Below are positions 34,173-47,460 of a DNA stretch of 64,000 nucleotides, one piece after another. The translations under genes were made by a program, and so were the position numbers. The stretch covers positions 45,099,501 through 45,163,500 of the forward strand of contig NC_088357.1 of NCBI RefSeq assembly GCF_036884655.1. Reading direction: 5' to 3'. The number at the start of each line of letters is the position of its first letter. The stretch's first letter is position 1. The notes under the pieces were generated by a model. That model was not told the origin of the DNA and did not search any database. It saw only the letters and a list, made by a program, of their open reading frames with translations. This DNA is from Musa acuminata AAA Group (Eukaryota > Streptophyta > Magnoliopsida > Zingiberales > Musaceae).

Positions 34173-35190
34173 CCAACCCTTGTAGAGGGTGTTTAATTTC
34201 TATCTCTATGTGTGCCACTCTTGCAGTGGGTGTTTAATATCTATCTCTTTGTGTGCCATGATGAATAAGGATGAAACTATTTGTTATTGGCATCTATGTT
34301 TAAGTTGGGTGTTTGTTTGAGTTGTGTGAAATAAAATCTATTTTCAATTATATGCCACTACTAATAATATGACGTGTCTCTTTGTTAACATTTGTGACTT
34401 TCAAACACACCGTGGGTCTATCCGGTAATAATAATAAGTCGAACTCAATGTATCAATTAAAAACAATAAAGAAATACTTGTACTTCACTAACTTATATGA
34501 TATAACATCGTCATAGTCATACCTTAATAGAGAAATATCGTAGATACTCAATTGAAGTCATGATGACATCATCATAAAAGTAAATTCGATAAATAATGTT
34601 GGACATGATTATTTAAAGTCATAACAAGCCTTTTATAATCAACAAATTCTTCTAAGTGGATGACCATTACAAGGAGGGTAGATATATACATTTATATACT
34701 CTTTAAAAAGATCGAAATTGTGAAAAGAAGCATAGCATCATAAATTTCAAGTGCTAATATGGTATAAATTATAGCATATAAATATACGATCATAAAAATT
34801 ATAATTTTACTATTTATTTTATCTCATCCATTTTTGAAGTCAAAATCTAAACTACATTATATTTGTTATGGACCGTAGCCTTGAACAAAACTATCATATT
34901 TTGCGCTAAATTTGAGATACATGTAGGTGTGTCACTCACTTGAGAAAACCTTATATTTGTATCAAGCCAAATGTCATGATGTTAATAGATTGATTCGATG
35001 CTTTTATTTTTATCGTTTTATTGTATTGTATACATCATTTTAGGCTTAAGATGAAACTACTAATATTTGAATATATTGTCATTCAAAATAAAAATCCGAT
35101 AATCATGATGAAATTTCAAATAATGAATTTGGACGGGTTCTCAAGTCATATTTGAAAAGAGGATGAGCATAAATAATTATAATAACAATA
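34173..35190 (+). repeat. Duplicated lectin 3' flank
   Basis: Shares long stretches with 63,063-63,304 and with 40,950-41,400 (plus) and 55,850-55,420 (minus). It has no genes. Confidence 0.6.
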
Positions 35191-35191
35191 A

Positions 35192-35236
<45 letters not shown>
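35192..35236. repeat. (ATT)n microsatellite
   Basis: About 15 ATT units, found at the equivalent place in the other blocks (41,429-41,470 and, inverted, 55,337-55,372) with different repeat numbers. Confidence 0.9.
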
Positions 35237-35239
<3 letters not shown>

Positions 35240-36990
35240 CCAATAAATAATGTTAGTTTGGCTTGGAAGATCAAAGTCATACTTTTTGCGTGTGTTTTAA
35301 TTAAAATATGACCAAATGAAGCCAATAGTCGTGCATACTTCGACATAATTGAAAGGCTAGAATATGATTTCTGATATGTTATGTGATATGAGATGCATAC
35401 ATGCCAATCTGTGTATTATGGATTCTAATCTTGGTGCATTCAATATGTCCCATGTTGGTTATATAGAGAGGATAATCGAGTTGGTGTACATGGGTGGAAG
35501 GATCGACTAAAGAATGATCGTGAAGTTTTAAATAATGACTTTGATGTTATATTAATTTTAATGACCCCCAGTAGGAGAAGTATTGAATTCTTTCAAACAC
35601 TTAAATGGTCACTATGAAAGTTTGAATGTTTTTTAAGATTAAGATGTCATCTACATATGAATGTATCCATCGAATATCTACTCAATTTAAATTAAATATT
35701 GACTATTAATTTTTTTAAAATTAATTATAGATTATTCTAGTCTCTAGACCTAAAAAATTTATATTGGAATCCCTATAATTATAAAAGTAAAATATTTAGA
35801 TCCATTTACCCTAACGTCATCGATCTTACTGATGAAAACATAAAAACAATAGGTAAAAATATAAAAATAAAAAAAATTCTTTGTTGTTCTCATACTATTG
35901 TTGCAATATTTAAGAAGATACAAAAAAAATATATAAACTAAAATATTGATTTAAATATAGCAAAACTATTAGTATAATCATGTGTCTCCTTGTACATGTA
36001 TAGAATTGGTAATAATTGATTTAAATTTAACTTCCATTACTCAGAAACTTGAACTTTCCAACGGTCAAATTTGAAGGATACATTATTTTCATATACAAGA
36101 TCGATGTAATAGTGTGGTGGATGGGAATGGATCATCTACAACGTCCCTCGGAAGATTAAGTTCATAGTATTGCTCTGTTGGTCTTTTAATTATTCTTCTA
36201 TGAAATTTTAAATAATAATTTTTATGTCATATTAATTATTCTAGAAGAGTATTATTCTTCTATGAAGTTTTAAATAATGACTTTGATAAAATATTATGAA
36301 AGTTTGAATGGTTTTTAGATTAAGATGTCATCCACACAGAAGTATTTATCGAATATTCAATCGATTTAAATTAAATATTCACTATCAATTTTTTTAGACT
36401 AATTATAGTTTATTCTCTATAGTTATACCTTATTATCCTGGTCTCTAGACCTAAAAATTTAAATTGAAATCTCTATAATTATGAAAGTAAAACATCTAGG
36501 TCCATTTATCCTAACGTCAATGATTTTACGGATAGAAATATAAAAATAATAGGTAAAAAGATTAAAAAAAAATTATTTTTTTGTTATTCTCATTCCATTG
36601 TTGTGATATTTAAGAAGATAAAAAAATATAAATTAAAATCATGATTCAAATATAGCAAAACTATTGACATAATCAAGTATCTCCATGGACATGTATAGGA
36701 TTGGTAACAATTGGTTTAAATTTAACTTACATTACTAGAACTTCCCAAAATAAGTCTATTGCAGAATTATGAACAATGGTATGATCGTTTGAAGGAGTCA
36801 TTATTTTCAGATACAAGATAAATATACTAATGTGGTGATGTCAAATTTCACTAGTTTGGCTTGGAAGATTAAGCCCACAGTATTGCTATTATGGTATTTT
36901 AATTAAATATGACCGAAGCCCATTGGTCTACGAGACAAACATAAATTCATAATGAAAGACTAGAAGAGTATTATTCGTAAAAGTTCTTTA
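35240..36990 (-). repeat. AT-rich upstream repeat array before pseudogene C
   Basis: Reverse-oriented units with the marker 'agtttggcttggaagat' at about 35,257, a degenerate one at about 36,145, and one at about 36,850. Same family as 27.96-29.67 kb. Confidence 0.7.
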
Positions 36991-37535
36991 ATCAAAATAA
37001 AATAGTAAAATACTCCCGGGAGTCTTCTGATCAGCATGCAGTGGAAAATGATCAGCCCTATTTGTTTTGTCCAGTCTGAATTCAAAGGTAAGAAGGCGTG
37101 TTAAGATATCGCACAATCATGTTTGAACCGACAACATTTCTAAGTTGAAAAGGAAGGAAAGAAGAAGAAAAAAAGAGAGATTGCTTGATGTTAATACACG
37201 TAGAAGATAGGATCATTCGTATAAAGATTTAATGCAAACCATTCGTATTATAAACGAAGATGAGCATGGAGTGATAATATTTCTACCGACTTTGGATCGA
37301 GATTGACTACTTGGAAGTCATATTTTAAGTAATCCAACCTATAAATGGTCAATATGAATCCAATGCTTTAAGTAATACAAGTTCCATTCATACATAAATA
37401 TTGGACAACTTGATGCACCTTTTGGTTCTATAAATACCCCCCTATCCATCCATCCTCTCTCCCCCCATCGAGTCGACTGTGTTTGCATATCATCCGGTGT
37501 GAGAGGAGTTCCTTCCTTCCTTCATAAGCTCGCTG

Positions 37536-37781
37536 ATGGTGAGAGAGACGCTATGTAGATATTCTGCATCCACCGAAGGAATATAGCTTTGCTTCCTTTA
37601 TAGGGAGGCCTATCTATTATGTAATACTGCAGTTTCTATTCTAACTCTATGTGGTTTGTGATGGATGATGCATGGTGGTGCAGGCTTAGTCAACGTAGAA
37701 TATGACGAGATTAAGGGCTTCTTCGGACAAGCAACTACAGAGTATCTCACTGCATTTGGAGTCTACGTGATGCTGGCTTAG
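37536..37781 (+). pseudogene. Jacalin-related lectin pseudogene, copy C (internal deletion)
   Basis: Promoter, TATA box (37,429-37,436), ATG (37,536-37,538) and intron 1 are kept. Directly after the exon 2 acceptor, 'gctt' is joined to 'agtcaacgtagaatatgac', the 3' part of exon 3. About 490 bases (nearly all exon 2, intron 2 and two thirds of exon 3) are missing compared with D. Splicing of the remnant would give Met-Ala-stop. The last codons through 'YLTAFGVYVMLA' and the stop at 37,779-37,781 remain. Confidence 0.9.
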
Positions 37782-38149
37782 TCAACCCTTGTGTGTCATG
37801 ATGAATAAGGATGCCACTGTCAGTTATTGGCATTTATGTTTGAATTGGGTGTCAGCTTAAGGAGTTTGAAATAAAGTCTATCTTATTAATACTATGATGT
37901 GTCTCATTGGTGACATTTGTGACTTTTCAACACATTGTCGGCCTATTCTGTAATAATAAGTCGAACTTACCATGCCCACTTCTAAGTCATCCTATTATAA
38001 ATCACTAACTTATATGATGTAACATCTCCATAGTCGTACCTTAATTGAGCAATATCATAAACACTCAATTGAAGTCACCATGACATTATCACAAAAGTAA
38101 ATTTGATAAATCAAGTTTGATAAGATTACTTAAGTTTATAATAAGAAAG

Positions 38150-40860
38150 TCCCTCCCATCAATGTCATATCTTAAGAAATTATATCATAATAAAACAAAG
38201 ATTATTTAAAAAAATTAATTAATTGAATTCTAAATCTTTGAAAAAATAGTTTACACATACACATGAATTTTATAAAATAGACAAATAAGTCTAATAAACA
38301 TAATAACATCAAATTAAGTTTGATTGTTAATGTGAGTCATAGCGATCATTTGTCATAAATGTCAAACTTTTTTCTATATACTATAACACTATTAATCCTT
38401 CCTATTGCAGTAAAAAATGTCTCTTATAATTTGTCTATTTATGACAATCCTATTATAAATATTCAATCATAATATGTACATATATAAATGTAAATATGAT
38501 AGTAGAAATAAATAATTTTAATTACATAAATAAAAATATCAATTATAATGTTCACTTGTACATATATCACAATATTTTTTACGGGTTATTCACAAACCCA
38601 ACCATAAGAATATATTCTTTATAAACACTTTAGACTATAAGTTCTAAGTGAATGGATTAGAAATAAATATAATAGAACTCAAGTTTTTAATTAATACTAA
38701 TTATTTCTAAACTCTTTTCTTTAATCACCAAGTAACTTTTATCATAATGCATAGAATTGCTAGAGTACTAGCTATTATTATAGAAGAAAACTATTATGAT
38801 GCATCACAAGGTATCTTTAGTGACTTGACAATTGATTACGATCATATCAAGTCCTGAGATAAAATTTCATAATAAGAAAGCTTGATTAGTAATCTCAAAG
38901 CATACCATAAAATTAACTTTTATTATTAAAAATAGAATAATATATTGCTTAATAATAAAACATAAAGTGGATTTCTTATTATCGAGGTAATTTATAAAAT
39001 CTGCATTTGAAAATACTATTATTTCAAGCTAATCTATTTTCATATATGTGAGCATATAATCCTTCGTTCCTTTTATATATCTTATTATTATATTTTTAAC
39101 CTTTTAGTATTTCATTACTAGACAACTCTAATATATACCTAGTATTCTGACGACAAAATTGATATCTGTTTGGTACAAGCTTGAATATGTAATAGATTTT
39201 CAATTGCACATACATAATAAATAGTATAAAAAATTTATACATAATTATGTAGAAGTTTGTTTAATATTATAATTGATTTTCTAAATTTACGTACCAAATT
39301 TTTTTTTTTTTTAAATTTTCTATATGAATCATTTAAGTTATCCATATAAATCTATATTCTCATTAAAAAAATTTATTTTTTACATTCAAATGATGTAACT
39401 CAAAATAATAATAAGCTAAAGAAAACTAAAGAAAATATTTATTTAAAAAACTAAAGAAAATATCTCGTTATGATCGGTATATTCCTTATAAGTAAAACGT
39501 TTGACCAAATATTTGATTTTTATATCATTCGATATTACTCTTTTAGTCATGTTTATATAATAGACTATGTTTTAATTATTAGATAATTCGATGAGTTCTC
39601 ATATACTATTCTGATTTATTGATTTCAACTCTTCTTTACTGTATTATATCATTTTTCAAAATCACTATTTTTATAACACTATTAATCCTTTCTATTGCAG
39701 TAAAAAATATCTCCTATAATTTATCTATTTATGACAATACTATTATAAATATTCAATCATAATATATACATATATAAATATAAATATGATAGTAAAAATA
39801 AATAATTTTAATTATATAAATAAGAATGTCAATTATAATATACACTTATATATGTATCACCATATGTTTTATAAGTTATTCACAAACCCAATAATAAGAA
39901 TATATTCTTAACAAACACTTTAAACTATAATTTCTAAGTGAATAGATTAGAAATTAATACAATAAACCATAATCCATGTTAGTAAGAAAAATATTATCTA
40001 CATATAGACCAATATAATAAACTAGCTCTTACTAATTATCAGATATAAATATTGATCAACAGTATTTTTTAAAATTTGAATAAAGTAATAGTATAAAAAA
40101 ACTTTATACATGATTACGTAGAAGTTTGTTTAATATTATAATGAATTTTCTAAATTTACATACCCAATTTTATATTTTTAAAATTTTCTATATGAATCGT
40201 TTAAGTTATCCATATAAATCTAAATTCCCATTAAAAAAAAATATTTTTACATTCAAATGATATAACTCAAAATCATAATAAAATACTAATGTCATGATGA
40301 TTCTTAATGAGTTTATTTAAAAAAAGAAAGAAAATATCTCGTTATGATCGGTGCATTCTTATGAGTAAAACTTTTAACTAAATGTGTGATTTTTATATCA
40401 TTCGATATTACTTTTTCAGTCATGTTTATATAACAATCTCTTCAATAGTTATTAGATAATTGGATGAGTTCTTATGTACTCTTCTGATTTATTGATTTTA
40501 ACTCTTTTGTACCATATCATTTTTTAAAATCACCATTTTTTATAACTTATGAAAATAATGAAGTATTCTTTTGATTTATATGCCATAATATGATTCTTAT
40601 AGATATACCACACAATAATAAAAAATAATAGATCTTTTTTTCTTTTAAGATATTTTCAAAACTATTAATTGTGTTTGTTCTATAAGATCATTAGTGACGA
40701 CACCAACATCATGTGTAAATTCATAAATATTATTTTATTATTCAATCTAATCAATTCTTTTAGTGATTTGAGGAATAACATTCTCTGAAAAATAATAAAA
40801 GGTACAAACTTATATAATCTGAATATTAAAAATTAAATTTTAAGATTTTCACTTTTACTA
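38150..40860 (-). mobile_element. Fossil Copia pol remnant (block 2)
   Basis: Same relic as 31,950-34,080 with an extra internal duplication. The segment around 38,390-38,550 ('ttcctattgcagtaaaaaat') repeats at about 39,680-39,840. The duplication is also present in the inverted arm (about 57,000-57,110), so it predates copying of the arm. Confidence 0.6.
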
Positions 40861-40867
40861 TAAAATC

Positions 40868-40950
40868 TATATCATCTGAGATTAAGAGCTTCTTTAATTA
40901 TGCAACGACTAAATATCCCATTGCTTTTGGAGTTTATGTGATGCGCTTAA
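40868..40950 (+). pseudogene. Decayed lectin last-exon fragment (block 2)
   Basis: Counterpart of 34,092-34,172 ('gagattaagagcttcttt' to 'ggagtttatgtgatgcgctta'), more diverged, with a small deletion in the terminal 'MLA' codons. Confidence 0.7.
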
Positions 40951-41427
40951 TCAACCTTGTAGAGTGTGTTTAATATTTATATCTATGTGTGCGACTGGCA
41001 TTTATGTTTAAGTTGGGTGTTTGTTTGAGTTGTGTGAAATAAAATCTATTTTCACTTATGTGCCCCTAACTGAACATATCAGTTAAAAGCAAGAAAGAAA
41101 TTCTTGTACTTCACTTACTTATAACATATAACATCGGCAGAGTCGTACCTTAATCGAGCAATATTGTAAATACTCAATTGAAGTCTTAATGACATCATTA
41201 TAAAAGTAAATTCAATAAATAATGTTGGACATGATTATTTAAGTTCATAATAAGCTTTTTATAATCAACAATTTCTTCTAAGTGGATGACATGTACAAGG
41301 AACACACTATGAAACTACTAAAATATGAATGTATTATCATTCAAAATAAAAATCCGATAATGACTTTGGACGGGCTCTCAAGTCATATTTGAAAGAAGGA
41401 GGAGCATAAATAATTATAAAAATAATA

Positions 41428-41428
<1 letters not shown>

Positions 41429-41470
<42 letters not shown>
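41429..41470. repeat. (ATT)n microsatellite
   Basis: About 14 ATT units at the position equivalent to 35,192-35,236. Confidence 0.9.
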
Positions 41471-41473
<3 letters not shown>

Positions 41474-41699
41474 CCACTTGAAATTCTTTTTGCTTCGTTG
41501 GTTCTATCCAGCCAAAATATAATTTTTTTTTTGTTTCTTTATTATTAATTCACATTCATATAACAATGAGGGACGATATGAGATGAGCAGGGTTTTCATT
41601 AATTCTAAGTTTCAAAACTGAGAAGAATAACAAAGTGGACCGATGAGAATGTGGAGTTCAATTTTCAGATACAAACTGGATATGTTGATGACATTGGAA

Positions 41700-43400
41700 T
41701 GGCTGATCTACAAAGTCAAAATAATGCTAGTTTGGCTTGGAAGATCAAAGTCATAGTTTTTGGGGTGTTATAATTAAAATTGGACCGAATGAAGCCAGTA
41801 GTCACACATAATTGAAAGGCTAGAATATGATTTCTATGTGTGATGTGATATGAGACACATATATGCCAATCTGCATATTATGTGTGATGTGATTCAAATC
41901 TTGGTGCATTCAATATGTCCCATGCTGGTTGTACAGAGAGGATATACATGCATGGAAGGATCGACTACAACGTGCATGCATAAAAAAACGACCGTGAAGT
42001 TTTAAATAATGATTTTTATGTTATATTAATTTTAATGAACCTAGCAGGATAACTATGAAAGTTTGAATATTTTTTAAGATTAAGATGTCATCCAAATGTA
42101 TCCATCCAATATCCACTCGATTTAAATTAAATATTAATTATAGATTAGTTTTTGTAGTTAGACTTTCTTATTATCCTGATCACTAAACCTAAAAAATTTA
42201 TATTTGAATTCTTATAATTATAAATCTAAAATATTTAGATTTATTTATCCTAACGTCATCGATTTTACTAATCAAAACATTAAAACAATAGGTAAAAATA
42301 TAAACATTTTAAAAAAAATCTTTGTTGTTCTTATACAATTGTTGCGATATTTAAGAAGATAAAAAAAAATATAAACTAAAATCTTGATTCAAATATAGCA
42401 AAACTATTACTATAATCATGTGCCTCATTGTAATTGGTAATAATTGGTTTAAATTTAACTTCCATTTCTCATAAACTTGAACTTTCCAACAGTCAAATTT
42501 GAAGTATACATTATTTTCATATACAAGATCGATGTAATAGTGTGGTGGATGGGATTGGATCATCTACAACGTCCCTTTGAAGATTAAGCTCATAGTATTG
42601 CTTTGCTGGTATTTTAATTAAATATGACCGAAGCCCAATATCTGAAAGACAAACATAAATGCATAATAAAAGACTAGAAGAGTATTATTCTTCTATGAAG
42701 TTTTAAATAATGACTTTGATGTCATATTAATTTTAATGACCCCAACAGGATTAGGATGGAATCCTTTCAAAGAAGTAAATAATCATTATAAAAGATTGAA
42801 TGGTTTTTAGATTAAGATGTCATCCACATTGAAGTATCTATCAAATATTCACTCAATTTAAATTAAATATTCACTATCATTTTTTTTGGGATTAATTATA
42901 GATTATTCTCTATAGTTATACCTTATTATCTTGGTATCTAGATCTAAAAAATTTATTTTGAAATCCTAGTGAAACATTTAGGCCTATTTACCCTAATGCC
43001 ATTAATTTTACGGACATAAATATGAAAATAATAAGTAAAAAGGTAAAACTGTGTGATATTTCAGAAGATAAAAAAAAAATTAAAATCTTGATTCAAATAT
43101 AGCAAAACTTTTGACATAATCATGTATCTCCATGGACATGTATAGGATTGGTAACAATTGGTTTAAATTTAACTTACATTACTAGAACTTTCCAAGTTGC
43201 AAAATTATGAACAATGGTATGATCATTTGAAGGAATAATTATTTTCATATACAAGACAAATATACTAATGTGGAGATGTCAAATTTCACTAGTTTGGCTT
43301 GGAAGATTAAGCCCATAGTATTGTTTTTCTGGTATTTTAATTAAATATGACCGAAGCCCATTGGTCAAGGAGACAAACATAAATTCATAATAAAAGACTA
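41700..43400 (-). repeat. AT-rich upstream repeat array before lectin D
   Basis: Reverse-oriented units with markers at about 41,730, 42,575 and 43,295; spacing is about 0.85 and 0.72 kb. It is homologous to the array at 53.6-54.95 kb in reverse complement. A minus-strand ORF here (42,351-42,563) is not a gene. Confidence 0.7.
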
Positions 43401-44001
43401 GAAGAGTATTTTTCTTAAAAGTTCTTTAATCAAAATAAAATAGTAAAAATACTCCTGGGAGTCTTCTGATCAGCATGCAGTGGAAAATGATCAGCCCTAT
43501 TTGTTTTGTCCAGTTTGGATTCAAAGGTAAGAAGGCGGTGTTAAGATATCGCACAATCATGTTTGAACCGACAACATTTCTACACTGAAAAGGAAGGAAA
43601 GAAACAGAGAAGAAAGAAAGACTGCTTGATGTTAATACACGTAGAAGAAAGGATCATTCGTATAAAGATTTAATGCAAGTCATTCGTATTATAAACGAAG
43701 ATGAGGATGGAGTGATAATATTTCTACTGACTTTGGATTGAGCTGAACTTGCAAGTCATATTTTAAGTAATCCAACAGACTTAAGTAAAACATTAACTTG
43801 GAAGCGGTACCGGTACTGCTTCTTTCTTTCTGTATTGTTGTTACAAGTTCCATTCATACATAAATATTGGACAACTTGATGCACCTTTTGGTTCTATAAA
43901 TACCCCCCCATCCATCCATCCTCTCTCCCCCCATCGAGTCGACTGTGTTTGCATATCATCCGGTGTGAGAGGAGTTCCTTCCTTCCTTCATAAGCTCGCT
44001 G

Positions 44002-44740
44002 ATGGTGAGAGAGACGCTATGTAGATATTCTGCATCCACCGAAGGAATATAGCTTTGCTTCCTTTATAGGGAGGCCTATCTATTATGTAATACTGCAGTT
44101 TCTATTCTAACTCTATGTGGTTTGTGATGGATGATGCATGGTGGTGCAGGCTTCAAACCATATCAAGACGGCCGCGCATGCCCGAGGGGGCGTCCGCAAA
44201 TGTCCATGCGACAACGAGTCTCGTTGGGCCATGGAACCTGCAGACAAAATCACTGGCATCAGCATTGGCGCTGCTTCATGCGTAAACTCCATTAAGATAA
44301 CCTTCGACATCGACGGAACCACTCGCGTAACTCCCAGATATGGAGGCCCCGGCGGTGAACTATTCCAGGCATGCCTCTCCGACCTCCATCCATCCATCCA
44401 TGCATCTATTATTTTGCCTTCCCCTCCCTCCTACTAATACCTGCTATCAAATATATAAATCGCTAAATGTATCATCGCTCTAATTGCCTTGCAGTTTACT
44501 CTCATGCAAGATGAATACCTCACCTCCGTTTCTGGGTATGTCAAATACGACTGTTCTGAATTTCCATGTGTCTCTCAGCTCACGTTTACCACCAATCTTG
44601 GAAAGACATACGGTCCATATGGAGGTGGGGGTGGAACCTTTTTTGAAGTCAACGTAGAATATGACGAGATTAAGGGTTTCTTTGGACAAGCAACTACAGA
44701 GTATCTCACTGCATTTGGAGTCTACGTGATGCTGGCTTAG
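44002..44740 (+). CDS. Jacalin-related lectin, copy D
   Basis: Exon 1 ATG 44,002-44,004; exon 2 44,150-44,368; exon 3 44,495-44,740 (TAG); 155 aa. TATA box 43,895-43,902, poly(A) signal AATAAA 44,861-44,866. Same GC-AG second intron as the other copies. Protein as B except 'GGVRKCPCDNESRW' in the N-terminal loop. The final loop again has Thr where mannose-binding jacalins have Asp. It is convergent with copy E, with the central Copia element between them. The ORF is intact and the control signals are complete, so it is probably expressed. Confidence 0.85.
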
Positions 44741-45720
44741 CCAACCCTTGTGGAGGGTGTTGACTATCTATCTCTATCTCTGTGTGCCATGATGAATAAG
44801 GATGCCAATGTCTGTTACTGGCATCTATGTTTGAGTTGGGTGTGTGTTTGAGTAGTGTGAAATAAAGTCTATCTTCTGTCACTACTAATAATATGACGCG
44901 TCTCATTGATAACATTTTTGACTTTTGAACGCATCGGAGGCCCATCCGACAATAATAAGTCTAACTCTACATGCCAACTTCTAATTCACCCTATTATAAA
45001 CATGAAGGAAATTCTTGTGCTTCACTAACTTATATGATCCAATATCTACAAATATTTGCCATAATAGAGCAAATAGATTGTTTTGACCCCTATGCTTCCA
45101 AGCAACCAAACATGACACTTCACAGCTTGTACAATTTGTATCTTAAAAAATCATCAAAAAAACATCGATAACCATAATCTAAGAGGGTCATGGACGTGCA
45201 TTAACGATCCCTTGACACGACAACGGAACCTTCAATAACTCAACTAAAGCTCTAATAACTCAACCAATCCTTTTAACATGCCAATTCGTAAATCTAGTAT
45301 TGCGATTTTATGCCACTTCCCTCCGAGTCCACTTGATTGTTTAATCGATTGATTGTTATTATTCACGATGAAATTTCATGTCAGATTTAAATAATGATTT
45401 TGGATAGGTTCTCATGAAATTTCAAATATTGACTTTAGACAGGCTCTCAAGTCAGATTAAAGGACCATGGAGCATAACTATTATTGTTATTATTCACATC
45501 TTCTAAAACTACATGAAGATGTGAATAAGGGTGATATATTTAGTTATCAGTAATTCTAAGTTCCAAAACAAAGAAGGAGAAACAAAGTGGACTGATGTGA
45601 GATATTAATGTGGTGGATGTGATATTAATGTGGACTGATCATCGGCACAGTCAAATTTCAGCTTGGCTGGGAAGATTAAACTCATACGTTTGCTGGTCTT
45701 ACAATTGAATATGACCCGAG
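44741..45720 (+). repeat. Lectin D 3' flank (inner part of left inverted-repeat arm)
   Basis: Matches 51,304-52,220 in reverse complement along its length, ending at about 45,720 near 'atgacccgagcccgatgg'. No gene is supported. Confidence 0.75.
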
Positions 45721-46089
45721 CCCGATGGTCTTTTAATTAAATGCATAATGAACATTTTGTTCTGGAAGATTAGAATATTATTCTTACTGGTCCTTTAATA
45801 AAAATAAGAAAAAGTAAAAGGTTCCCCGGAGTCATCTTTGTTTCATTCATAATTCATTGTTTATAGTGATTTTATGAAAGATGAGAAGAAAGAAGAAGAT
45901 GATCTAGTTCTTCTTATAAATTAGCATCATTATATTTTTCGGATTCAACGATGACACACCTACAACCCAGATAAAGATATTCTGAATGACATTGACAAGT
46001 ATGCATCGTATATTTAATCTATCATTATTTAATTTTAATTTTGAACATTAAAATTTTTCATAGAACAGTAGAATAATCAGGATTTTTAT

Positions 46090-46790
46090 TTTTACAATGA
46101 AAACTCTATCTCATCCTAAAAATTTAAGCATTGGATTCATATTGACCATTTATAGTTAAGTCTGTTGGATTATTAAAATATGACTTCCAAGTCAATAGAA
46201 ATATTATCACTCCATGCCGGTCTTCGATTAATCCAAATCTCTCTTTCTCTTATCACTGTGGTTTTCCATGGTTTTGAAGAGAGAGAACTGGAAAGAGAGA
46301 GAAGTGGATGAGAGGCATTAATATATAAGAACCAATGTGGATTTCATTATGAATTCAAGCTGATCAGAAGACTCCCGGGAGTCTTTTACTATTTTATTTT
46401 TATTAAAGAACTAGTGAGAATAATACTCTTCTACTCTTTCATTATGCATTTATGTTATGTTTGTATCCCAAGACCAGCAAGCAATACGATGAGCTTAATC
46501 TTCCAAGCCAAGCTTGTGAAATTTGACTTTGTAGATGATACATTCCCACATCCACAATTTTTCGACAGACTTGAATGTTGGAAAGTTCTAGGTTCGAATA
46601 GTAATCTAATCAAAGTTTGAATTTAAGCCAATTGTTACATGGACTTTTAGATACATGATTATGCCAATAGTTTTCTTATATTTGAATTAATATTTTAGTC
46701 GATATTTTCTTTATCTTCGTAAATATCATTACAACAACAGTATGAGAATAACAAAGAAAAATACAAAAATAAATTCTTTTTTTTAATTTC
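46090..46790 (+). repeat. Orphan lectin-upstream segment
   Basis: Matches 27,590-28,290 and 53,217-53,910 in the same orientation ('tcttcgattaatccaaatct', 'gatcagaagactcccgggag'). It is the distal upstream region of a minus-strand lectin copy whose gene is absent. 45,720-46,090 is unplaced AT-rich DNA. Confidence 0.7.
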
Positions 46791-46799
46791 CTCTCTTTC

Positions 46800-47050
46800 T
46801 CTCTTGTAAGAAGACCTGAATAAGTTATTAGTATATGACAATTATGGAGTTTTAGTGACAATGTCTAGAAGAATTTGATAGAAATAAAATACAAATGAGA
46901 AGAATACATTGAGTTGAAACAATACAATACTCCCTATTTATACATGTTAGAAAGAGTTTTTCTCAACAGAGAAGGATTTTCCTCAATAGATTTACGACAT
47001 CTCTTCAACATTGTTGAGGAGATCTCAATTCGATAGTCCAACTACGGCTC
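46800..47050 (-). repeat. LTR-like segment with TATA box
   Basis: On the minus strand, repeated 'GAGGAAAATCC' and 'GAGAAAAAC' motifs precede TATAAATAGGG. This matches the layout of the LTRs at about 47,260-47,460 and 63,305-63,521. It may be a piece of a related Copia LTR. Boundaries are uncertain, and 47,050-47,260 is unassigned. Confidence 0.45.
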
Positions 47051-47259
47051 CTTTCAAGATAAATTCTCATACCAGTATTCTTCATCATTCTGAAAAGGCA
47101 TATGAACCTTTGACTCAATTAAAAAGGATACAGATGAAGAACATGATGCATTCACCAAAACTCACACTTCGGATCCGATAGACTTACCTTCAAGAGAATC
47201 TATAGGGGTTGTAAGTAAGATCCAATCTGATGATGAAAACTGTCTTGTTGCAAAGAGGT

Positions 47260-47460
47260 TTGTTTCCTCATGAATTTGACACTTATTATTGGAAATACAA
47301 TCAATAAAATAAAAGAATGAAGAATGAAATTATAAAGGAAAAAAGAAAAGCACATTTCAATTAGTATTATATGAAGTCTATTTATACATGATGAAAGAGA
47401 AGATTTCTTTAACTGAGCAGAGAGATTTCCTCATGCAGTTGAGAAAATCTCTCTATTATC
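47260..47460 (-). repeat. Probable 3' LTR of central Copia element
   Basis: Directly after the end of the RNase H frame, the minus strand has a purine stretch (GGGGGCA) then TGATAATAGAGAG, a typical polypurine tract and LTR start. A TATAAATAG box follows. The far end is not certain. Confidence 0.6.

Larger units (their letters stand above)
37700..45720 (+). repeat. Left arm of large inverted repeat (C-D block)
   Basis: This block (lectin C remnant, Copia fossil, decayed exon, ATT microsatellite, upstream repeat array, lectin D and its 3' flank to 45,720) reappears in reverse complement at about 51,304-59,690. Matching landmarks: 41,390-41,480 with 55,310-55,420; 42,590-42,720 with 54,290-54,420; 45,060-45,240 with 51,760-51,950; 45,640-45,720 with 51,304-51,390. 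Confidence 0.85.

Noticed and set aside
35192..35236. Microsatellites and tandem units considered as a possible CRISPR or satellite array
   Set aside because: Simple trinucleotide repeats without spacers; CRISPR does not occur in plant nuclear DNA.
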